Shown: one piece after another, positions 8,831 through 17,728 of the stretch
Layout: the number at the start of each line of letters is the position of its first letter
Position numbering within the stretch: the stretch's first letter is position 1
Notes under the pieces: model-generated
Told to the model about the DNA's origin: nothing
Database searches by the model: none
Seen by the model: the letters and a program-made list of their open reading frames with translations, nothing else
Assembly (NCBI RefSeq): GCF_000702665.1
Contig: NZ_JNJA01000001.1
Coordinates: 248,001-312,000, forward strand
Length of the DNA stretch: 64,000 nucleotides
From: Solidesulfovibrio alcoholivorans DSM 5433
Lineage (GTDB): Bacteria > Desulfobacterota > Desulfovibrionia > Desulfovibrionales > Desulfovibrionaceae
Direction: 5' to 3'
Program-made: the position numbers and the translations under genes

Positions 8831-8845
8831 GGGAGTTCCTCCTTG

Positions 8846-9532
8846 TTACAACATGCCTTCTGCCTGAAAGCTGAAATACCCGCCCGCGGTGACCACAAGG
8901 TGGTCGAGCACGCGCACGTCGAGTCCCCGGGCGGCGCTGACGATGCGGCGGGTGAAGGCCACGTCGTCGGACGAGGGCCGGGGATCGCCGGCCGGGTGGT
9001 TGTGCACGAGGATCACGCCGCTGGCCTTGTGGCGGATGGCCACGCTCAGGATCTCCCTGGGGTAGATCACCGCCTGGTCGATGGTGCCCTGGCTCACCTG
9101 CTCCCAGCCGATCAGCCGGTTCTTGGTGTCCACAAGCGCCATCCAGAACTCCTCGCGCTCGCTGGCCCCGATCCGCGCCCGGGCCATCTCGGCCACGATG
9201 TCCGGGGAATTGAGCAGCGCCCGTTCGCGCAGGGGCTGCTCGTGGAACCGCGCCCAGACCTCGCGCCACAGGGTGACGAATTCCAGCGCCCCCGGGCCGA
9301 TTCCCGGCACGCCCCGCAATTCCTCCTCCCGGGCCAGCAGCACGCCGCGCACGCTGCCGAAGCGGTGGAGCAGCTCCTTGGCCAGGGGCTTGTTGTCCCG
9401 CCGCACGTTGACGTAGCCAAGGAGCAGTTCCAGGATCTCGTAGTCCGCCAAGGCCCGCGGGTTTTCCATCAGGCGGTCCTTGAGGCGGCGGCGATGGCCC
9501 AGATAGTGCGGCGGTTCTTTCTTACTAAGCAT
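8846..9532 (-). CDS. radC: RadC-family JAB/MPN-domain protein
   Basis: 228 aa from ATG 9532; a TTG six codons upstream is also open, and neither has a strong ribosome site. Layout: N-terminal helix-hairpin-helix region (GVPGIGPGALEF) and C-terminal JAB domain with the metalloprotease-like motif HNHPAGDPRPSSDD (HxHx7SxxD), plus the glutamate region further upstream. RadC proteins were linked to DNA repair by name, but the biochemical role is unresolved. It lies between holA and acyP on the minus strand. Confidence 0.92.
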   Translation of the reverse strand: MLSKKEPPHYLGHRRRLKDRLMENPRALADYEILELLLGYVNVRRDNKPLAKELLHRFGSVRGVLLAREEELRGVPGIGPGALEFVTLWREVWARFHEQPLRERALLNSPDIVAEMARARIGASEREEFWMALVDTKNRLIGWEQVSQGTIDQAVIYPREILSVAIRHKASGVILVHNHPAGDPRPSSDDVAFTRRIVSAARGLDVRVLDHLVVTAGGYFSFQAEGML

Positions 9533-9619
9533 GATGTCCGGCCCGGGCAAGGCGTTTGACGGAAAAGGATGATGTTTTGCGGGAAAAAACGGTCCTCGCG
9601 GTCGCGAAATGTCGCGGAC

Positions 9620-10612
9620 TCATGGCGAAGCGCGGCCCGCGGCCCGGGTTTGGCCGCCGAAAATGCGAAAAAGCTCGGCCGTCAGGTATTCCAGAGCCTG
9701 ATCCGTCCGGCGGCTGCCGGATTTGATCCCGGCTTCGGCGGCAAACGCCGCCTCGAACAGCCGGGCCAGACCTGTTGCGCCCAGGCGGCGGGCCATGGCG
9801 CGCTTTTTTTGCAGGATCGACGGCGGCAGGCGGATGTCGCCGTCGTCCCCGGCGGCGATGCGCCACATGGTGCGGGCCTCGTAGAGCAAAAGCCCGATCA
9901 GGGGAAAGACCATCTCCTCACCGGCCAGTTGCTTGTCGAAGATGCCGCGCCAAACCGCGGCCGGGTCCCGGCCGCTGGCCACCGCGTCCAGGAAGGCGAA
10001 GCCGTCGAGCTCCTCGTGGCGGCCGAACTGCGCCGCGTCCGCGGCCGTGACCGTGGCCCGGTCGCCGAGCGAAAGTTCCAGCCGGGCCAATTCGTTGTCG
10101 GCCCGGGCGAGGTCGAGCGGCAAGGCCGCGGCCAGGCGTTCGGCCGCGCCGGGCTCGAACGCCAGGCCCCGGGCGGCGGCCCAGTCGGAAAGAAGCGGCC
10201 CCATGTCGCGCGGGGAAAGCCCGGGCGAGACAAAGAGCCAGTTCCGCTTCCCGGCCACCTTGAAATAGGGTTGCTCGGACAAGGCCTTGGGAATCTTCGG
10301 CCCCTTGCGGTCGAACGCCCCCTCCAGGCAGAAAAACGGCCACACCGCCGGGTTGAAGCCCCGCAGCGCCGGGGCCAGCTTGGGCCAGAGCTCCGCGGGG
10401 CAGGACTCGGCGCGGCGCAGCACCACGGCCTTGCCGGCGGCAAAAAGGCTGCCCACGGTCAGGGCGTTCCAAAACGGCGGTCCGAGCTCCTCGTCACCCC
10501 AGAACACGATTTTTTCAAAGGGCGCGCCGTTCTCGCCAAGCAGGCGGTCGATGCGCTCCCGGATGATTTCGGGGTCCGGGCAGGCCAAAAAGGTGAATCC
10601 GGGACGGTCCAT
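9620..10612 (-). CDS. holA: DNA polymerase III delta subunit
   Basis: 330 aa, about the family length. The opening MDRPGFTFLACPDPEIIRER and the following GKAVVLRRAESCP-x-ELWPKL match the delta subunit fold (AAA+-like with degenerate nucleotide binding). The C-terminal helical collar region includes FPLIGLLLYEARTMW. Delta opens the beta clamp within the clamp loader. The ATG at 10612 is the natural start: the frame upstream stays open but loses family resemblance. It lies upstream of radC-acyP on the same strand, 87 bases apart. Overall similarity is recognisable but divergent. Confidence 0.85.
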   Translation of the reverse strand: MDRPGFTFLACPDPEIIRERIDRLLGENGAPFEKIVFWGDEELGPPFWNALTVGSLFAAGKAVVLRRAESCPAELWPKLAPALRGFNPAVWPFFCLEGAFDRKGPKIPKALSEQPYFKVAGKRNWLFVSPGLSPRDMGPLLSDWAAARGLAFEPGAAERLAAALPLDLARADNELARLELSLGDRATVTAADAAQFGRHEELDGFAFLDAVASGRDPAAVWRGIFDKQLAGEEMVFPLIGLLLYEARTMWRIAAGDDGDIRLPPSILQKKRAMARRLGATGLARLFEAAFAAEAGIKSGSRRTDQALEYLTAELFRIFGGQTRAAGRASP

Positions 10613-10822
10613 GGGGCGAGAGTAGCCGAGGCCCGCACCGGGGGCAACGGCCCTGCGGCCCGGGTCCGGCCGCAGGGCCCGGACGCGGTGTCTAACCCGC
10701 CTTGCGCACACGACAAATCCGAGGACCTTTCGCCATGCGCCACAGCCGACTGGCCCCGTTCTTGCTTGGATGCTGCTGGCGGCAAAAGCTGCCGCGACCG
10801 CGACGCAAGGAGGCCGCGCGCC

Positions 10823-11869
10823 ATGACCACCGCCCCCGCCGCCACCTACCGCCTGTCCATCAAGGAGACCCTGCGCTGCCACCTGATCAGCCGCGACCCG
10901 CTGATCGTCATTTCCTACGGCGCGCCGCTCGGCGCGCCCATGCAGCTCGGCCCCTTCCTGGCCGACCGCAAGGCCTATTTTCTCATGGGCAACTGGTGGT
11001 CCCTGCTCGACGAGCGCCTTTTGGCGCAGACGAAAGCGTTCTACGCCATGATGACGGCCACCTATCCGCTGCACCGCTACATCTTCCTGACCAACGCCCC
11101 CGAGGAGAATGCGGCGCTCCACCGGTACGGCCTGCCGCACTATTTCTGCCACCACAACGCCTTTCTCGACGAGCGCCTCTTCCATCCCGTCCCGGGCGTG
11201 GCCAAAACCATGGACGCCGTGTACACGGCGCGCCTCAGCCGCTTCAAACGCCACATCCTGGCCCGGCGCATCCCCTCCTGGGGCCTCGTCTACTACTTCT
11301 TGCCCGGCCCCAGGGAGCCGCAGGAAGCCTACCTGCGCTCGCTGACACGCGCCATGCCGGGCATGGTCCCGTGCAACCAGGACCGGCGCACCAGGCTCTA
11401 CCGCTTCCTGCCGGCCAAGGAAATCAACCGGGTCTACAACGCGGCGCGTGTCGGCCTTTGCCTGTCGGAAGCCGAAGGCGGCAACTACGCGACCACGGAA
11501 TACCTGCTCGCCGGCCTGCCCGTGGTCTCCACCCCGAGCGAGGGCGGACGCGACGTGTTCCTCGATCCGGACATCAGCCGCATCGTGCCGCCGAGCGCCG
11601 CTGCCGTGGCCGAGGCCGCGGCAGCCCTCATCGCCCGGAAAATCCCGCCCCGCGAGATCCGCCTGCGCGCGCTCGTGCGCATCCGGGAAATGCGCCAGGA
11701 TTTCATCCGCCTCGTCGCGAGCATCCACGAACAGGAAGGCTGCGCCGACACCTTCGCCGACCGTTTCGACACGGTATTTACCCACAAGATGTTCACCGCG
11801 TACGGCTCGCCGGAAGACTTTCTGTCCCGACACGGCCTGTTGCCCGGCCGGAAGCGCAAAAGCGCCTGA
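10823..11869 (+). CDS. GT-B type glycosyltransferase family protein
   Basis: 348 aa. The C-terminal half has the nucleotide-sugar-binding signature of family 4-like enzymes (GLCLSEAEGGNYATTEYLLAGLPVVSTPSEGG, with the E-x7-E type motif). The N-terminal acceptor half (GAPLGAPMQLGPFLADRKAYFLMGNWW) is less familiar. It probably transfers a sugar to a cell-surface acceptor; donor and acceptor are unknown. AAGGAGG at 10806-10812 supports the ATG at 10823. No signal peptide. It stands alone, with a 480-base leader-containing gap before the next gene. Confidence 0.75.
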   Translation: MTTAPAATYRLSIKETLRCHLISRDPLIVISYGAPLGAPMQLGPFLADRKAYFLMGNWWSLLDERLLAQTKAFYAMMTATYPLHRYIFLTNAPEENAALHRYGLPHYFCHHNAFLDERLFHPVPGVAKTMDAVYTARLSRFKRHILARRIPSWGLVYYFLPGPREPQEAYLRSLTRAMPGMVPCNQDRRTRLYRFLPAKEINRVYNAARVGLCLSEAEGGNYATTEYLLAGLPVVSTPSEGGRDVFLDPDISRIVPPSAAAVAEAAAALIARKIPPREIRLRALVRIREMRQDFIRLVASIHEQEGCADTFADRFDTVFTHKMFTAYGSPEDFLSRHGLLPGRKRKSA

Positions 11870-11977
11870 CCCAGCCGGCGTTCCCCGCGCATGCGCCGGT
11901 TCGGGAAATCCCCCGGAAAGTCCCTCCCAACCCCGCAAAATCCCATTGACGGCCGGAGCATCCGGCGTTACGCCGCG

Positions 11978-12095
11978 AAAAACGTCGAGTCCCGCCCGTG
12001 GCGGGAACGGGGGACCCACCTCCCGGGGCGCATCGCCAACATGGCGTAGGGCAACCTCTTCGGCCCGAGCCCGTCAGCTAACCTCGTAGACGTCG
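11978..12095 (+). promoter_or_regulatory. c-di-AMP riboswitch (ydaO-yuaA class)
   Basis: Diagnostic ydaO-class blocks appear in order: GGAACGGGGGACCCA near 12003-12018, a GGGGCGCATC block, GTAGGGCAACC, and CGAGCCCGTCAGCTAACC continuing CTCGTAG to 12089. Stem P1 pairs ACGTC (11982-11986) with GACGT (12089-12093). A hairpin CCCGC/GCGGG (11991-12005) sits at the start. This class binds cyclic di-AMP and usually switches off potassium importers and wall-hydrolase genes. It lies 254 bases upstream of a KimA-like potassium transporter, exactly the kind of gene this class controls (KimA was formerly YdaO). No diadenylate cyclase gene is in this window. Confidence 0.88.
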
Positions 12096-12099
12096 AAGT

Positions 12100-12200
12100 G
12101 GAAACCGCCGCTTTGCCGCAGGTTTCCCGCAACCGGTCGCCCGGAGGGATGCCATGTCCGGTCCGTTGTCGTGCGCGCTTGCGCCCGCGTTCCTTTTTTT
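12100..12200 (+). terminator. possible riboswitch expression platform
   Basis: After the aptamer, GGAAACC (12100-12106) can pair with GGTTTCC (12121-12127). Further on, a weak GC dyad (12173-12189) is followed at once by a T-rich tract (12190-12200), the only such tract in the leader. This could be an intrinsic terminator controlled by the riboswitch. The dyad is short, so the assignment is tentative. Confidence 0.35.
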
Positions 12201-12348
12201 CGCGCCATTCCCGCATTCCGCCGTCCCGCCGGGGCAACGGCCGCGCCGCGTCGCGCCGTAAGGCCCAGCACAGTTTTCACTGCGCCCGTCCCCTGCCCCG
12301 CGCCAGCGAGGGGGCTTGCCCCGTCGCCGGATATCGAAGGAATACGCC

Positions 12349-14367
12349 ATGTCCCAGGAACAGCACCATTCCGTTGCGCACCGCCTGCGCCGCGCCGTCA
12401 TCGGCGAGGGATTGAACCTCGCCGACCAGTCCATTTTCCACAAACTCTCGCTCATCGCCTTCTTCGCCTGGGTCGGCCTCGGCGCGGACGGCCTGTCCTC
12501 GTCGTGCTACGGCCCGGCCGAAGCCTATCTGGCGCTCGGCAAGCACACCTTCCTGGCCGTGTTCGTGGCGTTCGGCACGGCCGCGACCATTTTCATCATC
12601 AGCGCCGCCTATTCCCAGATCATCGAACTCTTCCCCACCGGCGGCGGCGGCTACGTGGTGGCCTCGAAGCTCCTTTCGCCCAAGGTCGGCATGGTTTCGG
12701 GCTGCGCGCTTTTGATCGACTACGCCCTGACCATCACGCTTTCCGTGGCCAGCGGCGCGGACGCCGTGTTCAGCTTCCTGCCCGAGGCCTGGCTGCCCTA
12801 CCGGCTCCCCGCAGCCATCGCCGGGGTACTCGCGCTCATCGTGCTCAACCTGCGCGGGGTCAAGGAATCGGTCATGGCCCTCGTGCCGGTCTTCATGACC
12901 TTCGTCGTCACCCACGCCGTGGTCATCGGCTACGGCGTGTTCGCCCACGTTTCGGACATGCCGGCGCTCGTCGCACGCATGGGCCAGGACGTGTCCGCCG
13001 CCCACGGCGAACTGGGCATGCTCGGCATGTTCCTGCTCGTGCTGCATGCCTACAGCATGGGCGCGGGCACCTATACCGGCATCGAGGCCGTGTCCAACGG
13101 CCTGCCCATCCTGCGCGAGCCGCGCGAGAAAACCGGCAAGCGCACCATGCTCTACATGGCCCTGTCCCTGTCCGTGACCGTGGTCGGGCTCATCGTGTGC
13201 TACCTGCTCTTTTCCGTCCGACCCCAGGACGGCAAGACGCTCAACGCCGTGCTGTTTTCCGCCGTCACCGACGGCTGGGGCCAGGGCCTCGGCGGCGGCT
13301 TCGTGCTGGTCACCCTCGTTTCCGAGGCGCTGCTCCTTTTCGTCGCGGCGCAAGCCGGCTTCGTGGACGGGCCGCGCGTGCTGTCCAACATGGCCATCGA
13401 CCGCTGGCTGCCGGCCCGCTTCGCCCTGCTCTCCGACCGCCTCGTCACGCAAAACGGCATCCTGCTCATGGGCGCGGCCGCGCTCGTGCTCATGCTCGCC
13501 TCCCACGGCTCGGTGGACCTGCTCATCGTGCTCTACAGCATCAACGTCTTCATCACCTTCGTGCTGTCCCAACTCGGCATGGTGCGCCACTGGTGGCAGG
13601 TACGCGGCCAGCGGGTCCCCTGGAAAAAGGGCCTGTGCTTAAACGGCCTGGGGCTCGTGCTCACCGCCTTCATCCTGGTCATGGTCACCTGCGTGAAGTT
13701 CTTCGAGGGCGGCTGGGCCACCCTGGCCGTGACCGGGGCCCTGGCCGCGGCCGCCCTGGCGATAAAGCGCCACTACGACGCCGTGGGCGCGCGGATCAAG
13801 AAGCTCGACGTGCTGCGCGCCGTGGTCGATCCGCAAAACCCCTACACCCCGCGCATCCCGGGAAACGCCGCGCCTGACGCCGAACCGGACCATACGGCCC
13901 CCACGGCGATCATCTTCGTCAACGGCTTCAACGGGCTCGGCATCCACACCCTGCTCTCCGTGGTGCGGCTTTTCGGCAAGGACATCAAAAACTACGTGTT
14001 CGTGCAGATCGGCGTGGTGGACGCGGCGGTCTTTCGCGGCGCGGCCGAACTGGCGCGGCTCAAGGCCGGCATGGAGCGCGACCTCGCCACCTATGTGGAG
14101 CTCATGCGCGACCACGGCTACCACGCCGAGGCGCACTGGGCCGTGGGCACGGACATCGTGCACGAACTGACCGAACTGGCCCCGCCCCTGCGCGAGCGCT
14201 TTCCCAAGGCCATCTTCTTCGGCGGCCAGCTCGTGTTCGAAAAAGAGACGTTCGTCACGCGGCTTTTGCACAACTACGTGGTCTTCACCCTCCAGCGCCA
14301 GCTCTACCGCATGGGCCTGCCTTTCGTGATCATGCCCGTACGCCTGGACAAGCCGGGCTGGGACTGA
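12349..14367 (+). CDS. kimA: KimA-like APC-superfamily potassium transporter
   Basis: 672 aa. Residues ~30-480 form about 12 membrane helices of the APC/KUP type, with family segments GLGADGLSSSCYGPAEAY, GGGGYVVASKLLSPKVG, TYTGIEAVSNGLP and SQLGMVRHW. The C-terminal ~190 residues are a soluble alpha/beta domain resembling the USP-like cytoplasmic domain of KimA (AIIFVNGFNGLGIHTLLSVV). KimA proteins are high-affinity proton:potassium importers. Overall similarity to amino-acid permeases is expected for this group; the c-di-AMP riboswitch upstream makes potassium the better substrate call. AAGGA precedes the ATG at 12349; an ATG 11 codons earlier lacks a ribosome site. Confidence 0.85.
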   Translation: MSQEQHHSVAHRLRRAVIGEGLNLADQSIFHKLSLIAFFAWVGLGADGLSSSCYGPAEAYLALGKHTFLAVFVAFGTAATIFIISAAYSQIIELFPTGGGGYVVASKLLSPKVGMVSGCALLIDYALTITLSVASGADAVFSFLPEAWLPYRLPAAIAGVLALIVLNLRGVKESVMALVPVFMTFVVTHAVVIGYGVFAHVSDMPALVARMGQDVSAAHGELGMLGMFLLVLHAYSMGAGTYTGIEAVSNGLPILREPREKTGKRTMLYMALSLSVTVVGLIVCYLLFSVRPQDGKTLNAVLFSAVTDGWGQGLGGGFVLVTLVSEALLLFVAAQAGFVDGPRVLSNMAIDRWLPARFALLSDRLVTQNGILLMGAAALVLMLASHGSVDLLIVLYSINVFITFVLSQLGMVRHWWQVRGQRVPWKKGLCLNGLGLVLTAFILVMVTCVKFFEGGWATLAVTGALAAAALAIKRHYDAVGARIKKLDVLRAVVDPQNPYTPRIPGNAAPDAEPDHTAPTAIIFVNGFNGLGIHTLLSVVRLFGKDIKNYVFVQIGVVDAAVFRGAAELARLKAGMERDLATYVELMRDHGYHAEAHWAVGTDIVHELTELAPPLRERFPKAIFFGGQLVFEKETFVTRLLHNYVVFTLQRQLYRMGLPFVIMPVRLDKPGWD

Positions 14368-14593
14368 GCGCCCGCGCGGCGATTGCCAAAAGCGTCAAAA
14401 AGAAAAGCCCGGCATGGCGCGGCGTTGCCGCGACCGCGCCCTGCCGGCGACAATCCGGCCCTTGCAATCGACGCGGGCGGGCGTATGAAGGTAGCGTCTT
14501 TCGGGGGGGACTCGAGGGGGCTTTCCTCCCGCGCCGCACAGGGAGCGGCCGGGCCGGTTTTCACACTGTATCCATTCCGCATTACTGGAAAAA

Positions 14594-15385
14594 ATGACGC
14601 TTTCTCCAGCCTGGGAGCTCGTGCGCGGCATCGAGCCCATGTCCTTTTGCGATTGGCCCGGCAGACTTTGCGCCGTGCTTTTTTTCGGCGGCTGCAACCT
14701 GCGCTGCCCGTCTTGCCACAACGCGTCCCTGGCCTTTGCCAAGGGCACGCCCCTGCCCGCGGCCTCGGTGCGCGCCTTTGCCGCGTCCCACGCCAAATGG
14801 CTGGACGGCTTCGTCGTCACCGGCGGCGAGCCGACCCTGACACCGGGGCTCGCGGCCTTCGTCGCCGAGCTCGCGTCGCTTGGCCCCGACGTCAAGATCG
14901 ATTCCAACGGCATGCGCCCGGATGTCCTGGAAATGGTGCTCGATCGCCATCCCGGGGCCTGCTTTTCCGTGGACGTCAAAGCGCCGTTTGCCAAATACGG
15001 CCTGGTCACGGGCGGGGCCGTGACCCCGGCCGAGGCCGCCGCGCGCCTCGGCGAGGTCTTCGCCCTGGCCGCGCGCCATCCCGGCCGCTTCGCCTTTCGC
15101 ACGACACTCGTGCCGGAACTGTCGCCAACCGACGTCAGGGAGATCAGGGAGGCCCTGCCGCCGGGACATACGCTTGCCGAGCAGCCGTTTCGCAAGCCAA
15201 CACCGAGCAAGGGGGAGGAAGGGAGCCATGCCGATACAGATCCGGAAACGCGACGGGTGCCTGGAAACCTGGTCCACCCAACGCATCGCCCAGGCGATCC
15301 TCAAGGCCCTCAAGGCCAGCGGCATCCAGGACCCGCTGCTCTCCACGCGCCTGGCGCACAAGGTCGAAGCCAAGCTTGTCGATAA
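14594..15385 (+). CDS. nrdG: anaerobic ribonucleoside-triphosphate reductase activating protein
   Basis: Radical SAM activase that installs the glycyl radical on NrdD. The cluster motif is Cys34-x3-Cys38-x2-Cys41 (GGCNLRCPSCHN), followed by VTGGEPTL, the SAM-binding GGE motif. Family-like sequence ends near residue 205 (PPGHTLAEQPFRKP). The frame then runs another ~55 low-complexity residues and overlaps the start of nrdD by 158 bases, an unusually long overlap. The tail's composition looks like an nrdD shadow, so either a genuine extension or a small indel near 15200 that removed the original stop is possible. Transcription together with nrdD is near certain. Confidence 0.88.
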   Translation: MTLSPAWELVRGIEPMSFCDWPGRLCAVLFFGGCNLRCPSCHNASLAFAKGTPLPAASVRAFAASHAKWLDGFVVTGGEPTLTPGLAAFVAELASLGPDVKIDSNGMRPDVLEMVLDRHPGACFSVDVKAPFAKYGLVTGGAVTPAEAAARLGEVFALAARHPGRFAFRTTLVPELSPTDVREIREALPPGHTLAEQPFRKPTPSKGEEGSHADTDPETRRVPGNLVHPTHRPGDPQGPQGQRHPGPAALHAPGAQGRSQACR

Positions 15386-17276
15386 CGACGTCCCCGAACA
15401 GGAGGCCGTCCAGGACGCCGTGGAGCAGGTGCTCATGGAGTCGCGGCTTTTCGCCGTGGCCAGGCGCTACATCGTCTACCGCGAAAAGCGCCGCGAACTG
15501 CGCGAGCAGAAAGCCGCCTACCTCGACATCGCCGACGTCATCGACAACTACATCGCCAAGACCGACTGGCGCGTGGCGGAAAACGCCAACATGACCCACT
15601 CGTTCCAGGGGCTCATGCTGCACCTCTCCGGCACGGTGCAAGCCCGCTACGCGCTCGGCAAATATCCCCAGGAAGCGCGCGAGGCCCACGACCACGGCTA
15701 CTTCCACATCCACGACCTTTCCTTCGGCCTCGCCGGCTACTGCGCCGGCTGGAGCCTGCGCGACCTGCTGCTCGAAGGCTTCAACCTGCCCGGGCGCTCC
15801 TGCGCCGGCCCGGCCAAGCACTTCGACGCCGTGCTCGGCCAGATGGTCAACTTCCTCGGCACGCTGCAAAACGAATGGGCCGGGGCCCAGGCCTTCAACA
15901 ACGTGGACACCTACCTCGCCCCCTTCGTGCGCGAGGACGGGCTATCCTACCGCGAAGTCAAGCAGGCCATGCAGAAGTTCGTCTTCAACCTCAACACGAC
16001 CTCGCGCTGGGGCGGGCAGAGCCCTTTTACCAACCTCACCTTCGACCTCGCCCCGCCCAAGCACCTGGCCAGGGAAGGCGTGATCGTGGGCGGCGTCATG
16101 CGCGACGCCGCGTACGGCGAGTTCGGCGAGGAAATGGCCATGATCAACAAGGCCTTCCTCGAAGTCATGGGCGAGGGCGACTACCACGGCCGCATCTTTT
16201 CCTTCCCCATCCCCACCTACAACATCACGGCCGACTTCCCCTGGGATTCCGACATCGGCACGCTGCTTTTGGAACTGACGGCCAAGTACGGCGCGCCCTA
16301 CTTCCAGAACTTCATCAATTCCGACCTCTCGCCCGAGGACGTGCGCTCCATGTGCTGCCGGCTGCAGATGGACCTGCGCGAACTGCGCAACAAGGTGGGC
16401 GGACTTTTCGGCGCGGGCGACCTCACGGGCTCCGTCGGCGTGGTGACGCTCAACCTGCCCAAGCTCGCCTACCTCGCCCAGGGCGAGGAGGATTTCCTGG
16501 ACCTCGTGGCGGAATACGCCGAGCTGGCCCGGGACGCCCTGGAATTCAAGCGCAAGATGATCAGCGACAACCTGGAGCGCGGGCTTTTCCCCTGGACCAG
16601 GCGCTACCTCAAAAACGGTTTCAAAGGCCATTTTTCGACCATCGGCCTGGTCGGCGGCCACGAGGCCTGCATGAACCTTCTCGGCAAGGGCATCGAGACC
16701 GAGGCGGGCTTGCGGCTCATGACCCGGGCGCTCAACCACCTGCGCGCGCTCACGTCCCGCTTCCAGGAGGAAACCGGCAACCTCTACAACCTGGAGGCCA
16801 CGCCGGCCGAGGGCACGAGCTACCGCCTGGCGAAAATCGACAAGGCGCTCTACGCCGACATCCGGGCTTCGGGCAACGGCACGCCCTACTACACCAATTC
16901 GACCACGCTGCCCGTGGGGCTCTCGCGCGACGTCTTCTACGCCCTGGAGCACCAGAACAAGCTCCAGCCGCTCTACACCGGCGGCACGGTCTTCCACACC
17001 TACTTAGGCGAAGCCGTGGCCGACACCGAGGCGCTCAAGTCGTTCATCGTCAAGGCCTTCACCATGACGAAGATTCCCTATCTCTCGATCACGCCCACGT
17101 TTTCCGTGTGCAAGACCCACGGCTACATCAAGGGCGAACACCACGAATGCCCCGAGTGCGGCGCGCCCTCGGAGGTGTTCACGCGCATCGTCGGCTACTA
17201 CCGGCCGGTCTCTTTGTGGAACAAGGGCAAGCAGGCGGAATACGCCGAGCGCCTGACCTACGGCGAGATCTGCTGA
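15228..17276 (+). CDS. nrdD: anaerobic ribonucleoside-triphosphate reductase (class III)
   Basis: 682 aa. An N-terminal ATP-cone (MPIQIRKRDGCLETWSTQRI, to ~95) gives allosteric control of activity. The catalytic barrel follows, with conserved LNTTSRWGGQSPFTNLTFD. The C-terminus has the zinc site (CKTH...CPECG) and the glycyl-radical loop RIVGYYRPVSLWNKGKQAEY, with radical Gly656. It reduces ribonucleoside triphosphates to deoxynucleotides under anoxia, using formate or thiol reductants. A strong purine-rich ribosome site (GGGGGAGGAAGGGAG) precedes the ATG inside the nrdG frame. A 15-bp hairpin follows the stop. Confidence 0.97.
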   Translation: MPIQIRKRDGCLETWSTQRIAQAILKALKASGIQDPLLSTRLAHKVEAKLVDNDVPEQEAVQDAVEQVLMESRLFAVARRYIVYREKRRELREQKAAYLDIADVIDNYIAKTDWRVAENANMTHSFQGLMLHLSGTVQARYALGKYPQEAREAHDHGYFHIHDLSFGLAGYCAGWSLRDLLLEGFNLPGRSCAGPAKHFDAVLGQMVNFLGTLQNEWAGAQAFNNVDTYLAPFVREDGLSYREVKQAMQKFVFNLNTTSRWGGQSPFTNLTFDLAPPKHLAREGVIVGGVMRDAAYGEFGEEMAMINKAFLEVMGEGDYHGRIFSFPIPTYNITADFPWDSDIGTLLLELTAKYGAPYFQNFINSDLSPEDVRSMCCRLQMDLRELRNKVGGLFGAGDLTGSVGVVTLNLPKLAYLAQGEEDFLDLVAEYAELARDALEFKRKMISDNLERGLFPWTRRYLKNGFKGHFSTIGLVGGHEACMNLLGKGIETEAGLRLMTRALNHLRALTSRFQEETGNLYNLEATPAEGTSYRLAKIDKALYADIRASGNGTPYYTNSTTLPVGLSRDVFYALEHQNKLQPLYTGGTVFHTYLGEAVADTEALKSFIVKAFTMTKIPYLSITPTFSVCKTHGYIKGEHHECPECGAPSEVFTRIVGYYRPVSLWNKGKQAEYAERLTYGEIC

Positions 17277-17283
17277 CGCCGCG

Positions 17284-17317
17284 CGCCCCGGGGGAAAGGC
17301 GTCTTTCCCCCGGGGCG
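17284..17317 (+). terminator. 15-bp hairpin after nrdD
   Basis: CGCCCCGGGGGAAAG (17284-17298) pairs perfectly with CTTTCCCCCGGGGCG (17303-17317) around a GCGT loop, 7 bases after the nrdD stop. No T-run follows, so it may act as an mRNA 3' stabiliser as much as a terminator. Confidence 0.65.
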
Positions 17318-17399
17318 ACTCCAGGCACCTCCCGCATCCGCAGGAGCGCGCCGCAGGCACCGGGAGGGCTGGAAAGCGGCAAAAGAAGACGAAAAAGGT

Positions 17400-17437
17400 G
17401 AGCGGCAAGTTCCTGCTGTCGCAGGTTCTTGCCGCTC
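17400..17437 (-). terminator. intrinsic terminator of the tRNA operon
   Basis: GAGCGGCAAG (17400-17409) pairs with CTTGCCGCTC (17428-17437). On the minus strand it follows the tRNA-Glu CCA end by about 9 bases and is succeeded by ACCTTTTT, a classic stem plus U-tract. Confidence 0.85.
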
Positions 17438-17446
17438 TTGAAATCT

Positions 17447-17522
17447 TGGCGTCCCCAAGGGGATTTGAACCCCTGTTAGCGGCGTGAGAGGCCGCCGTCC
17501 TAGGCCACTAGACGATGGGGAC
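17447..17522 (-). tRNA. tRNA-Glu (CTC)
   Basis: Reading the minus strand, GTCCCCA...TGGGGAC forms the 7-bp acceptor stem, discriminator G and encoded CCA follow, the anticodon loop is CTCTCAC with anticodon CTC, and the T arm is AGGGGTTCAAATCCCCT. It reads GAG codons. It is second in a dicistronic transcript with tRNA-Lys, 9 bases apart. Confidence 0.95.
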
Positions 17523-17531
17523 GGACGCTGC

Positions 17532-17607
17532 TGGTGGGCCGTGCTGGGCTCGAACCAGCGACTCTCTGCTTAAAAGGCAGATACTCTACCGTCTGAGTTA
17601 ACGGCCC
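17532..17607 (-). tRNA. tRNA-Lys (TTT)
   Basis: Acceptor GGGCCGT/ACGGCCC, discriminator A with encoded CCA, D arm TAACTCAGACGGTAGAGTA, anticodon loop CTTTTAA with anticodon TTT, and T arm CTGGTTCGAGCCCAG on the minus strand. It reads AAA and AAG. It is first in the tRNA operon, directly downstream of the promoter at 17622-17650. Confidence 0.96.
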
Positions 17608-17621
17608 ACACGGGAAAGAAG

Positions 17622-17650
17622 TCATTATGCGTTTGCGGGCCGCCTGTCAA
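17622..17650 (-). promoter_or_regulatory. sigma70 promoter of the tRNA operon
   Basis: On the minus strand a consensus -35 TTGACA (17650-17645) is followed by TAATGA at 17-bp spacing (17627-17622) or CATAAT at 15-bp spacing. This places transcription start just before tRNA-Lys. Confidence 0.65.
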
Positions 17651-17728
17651 CTTGTTTCCAAAAAATTGCAAAAATCCAGCTCCGGCAGGCTTCCCAAACC
17701 CGGGTCGCCTGACTATAGCTGCGCCACC

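Noticed and set aside
5891..9559. 1,222-codon open frame on the plus strand opposite lon-acyP-radC
   Set aside because: It is the complement of well-supported genes with intact motifs. Its product is His/Gly/Arg/Leu-rich without domains, as expected for an antisense frame at this GC content.
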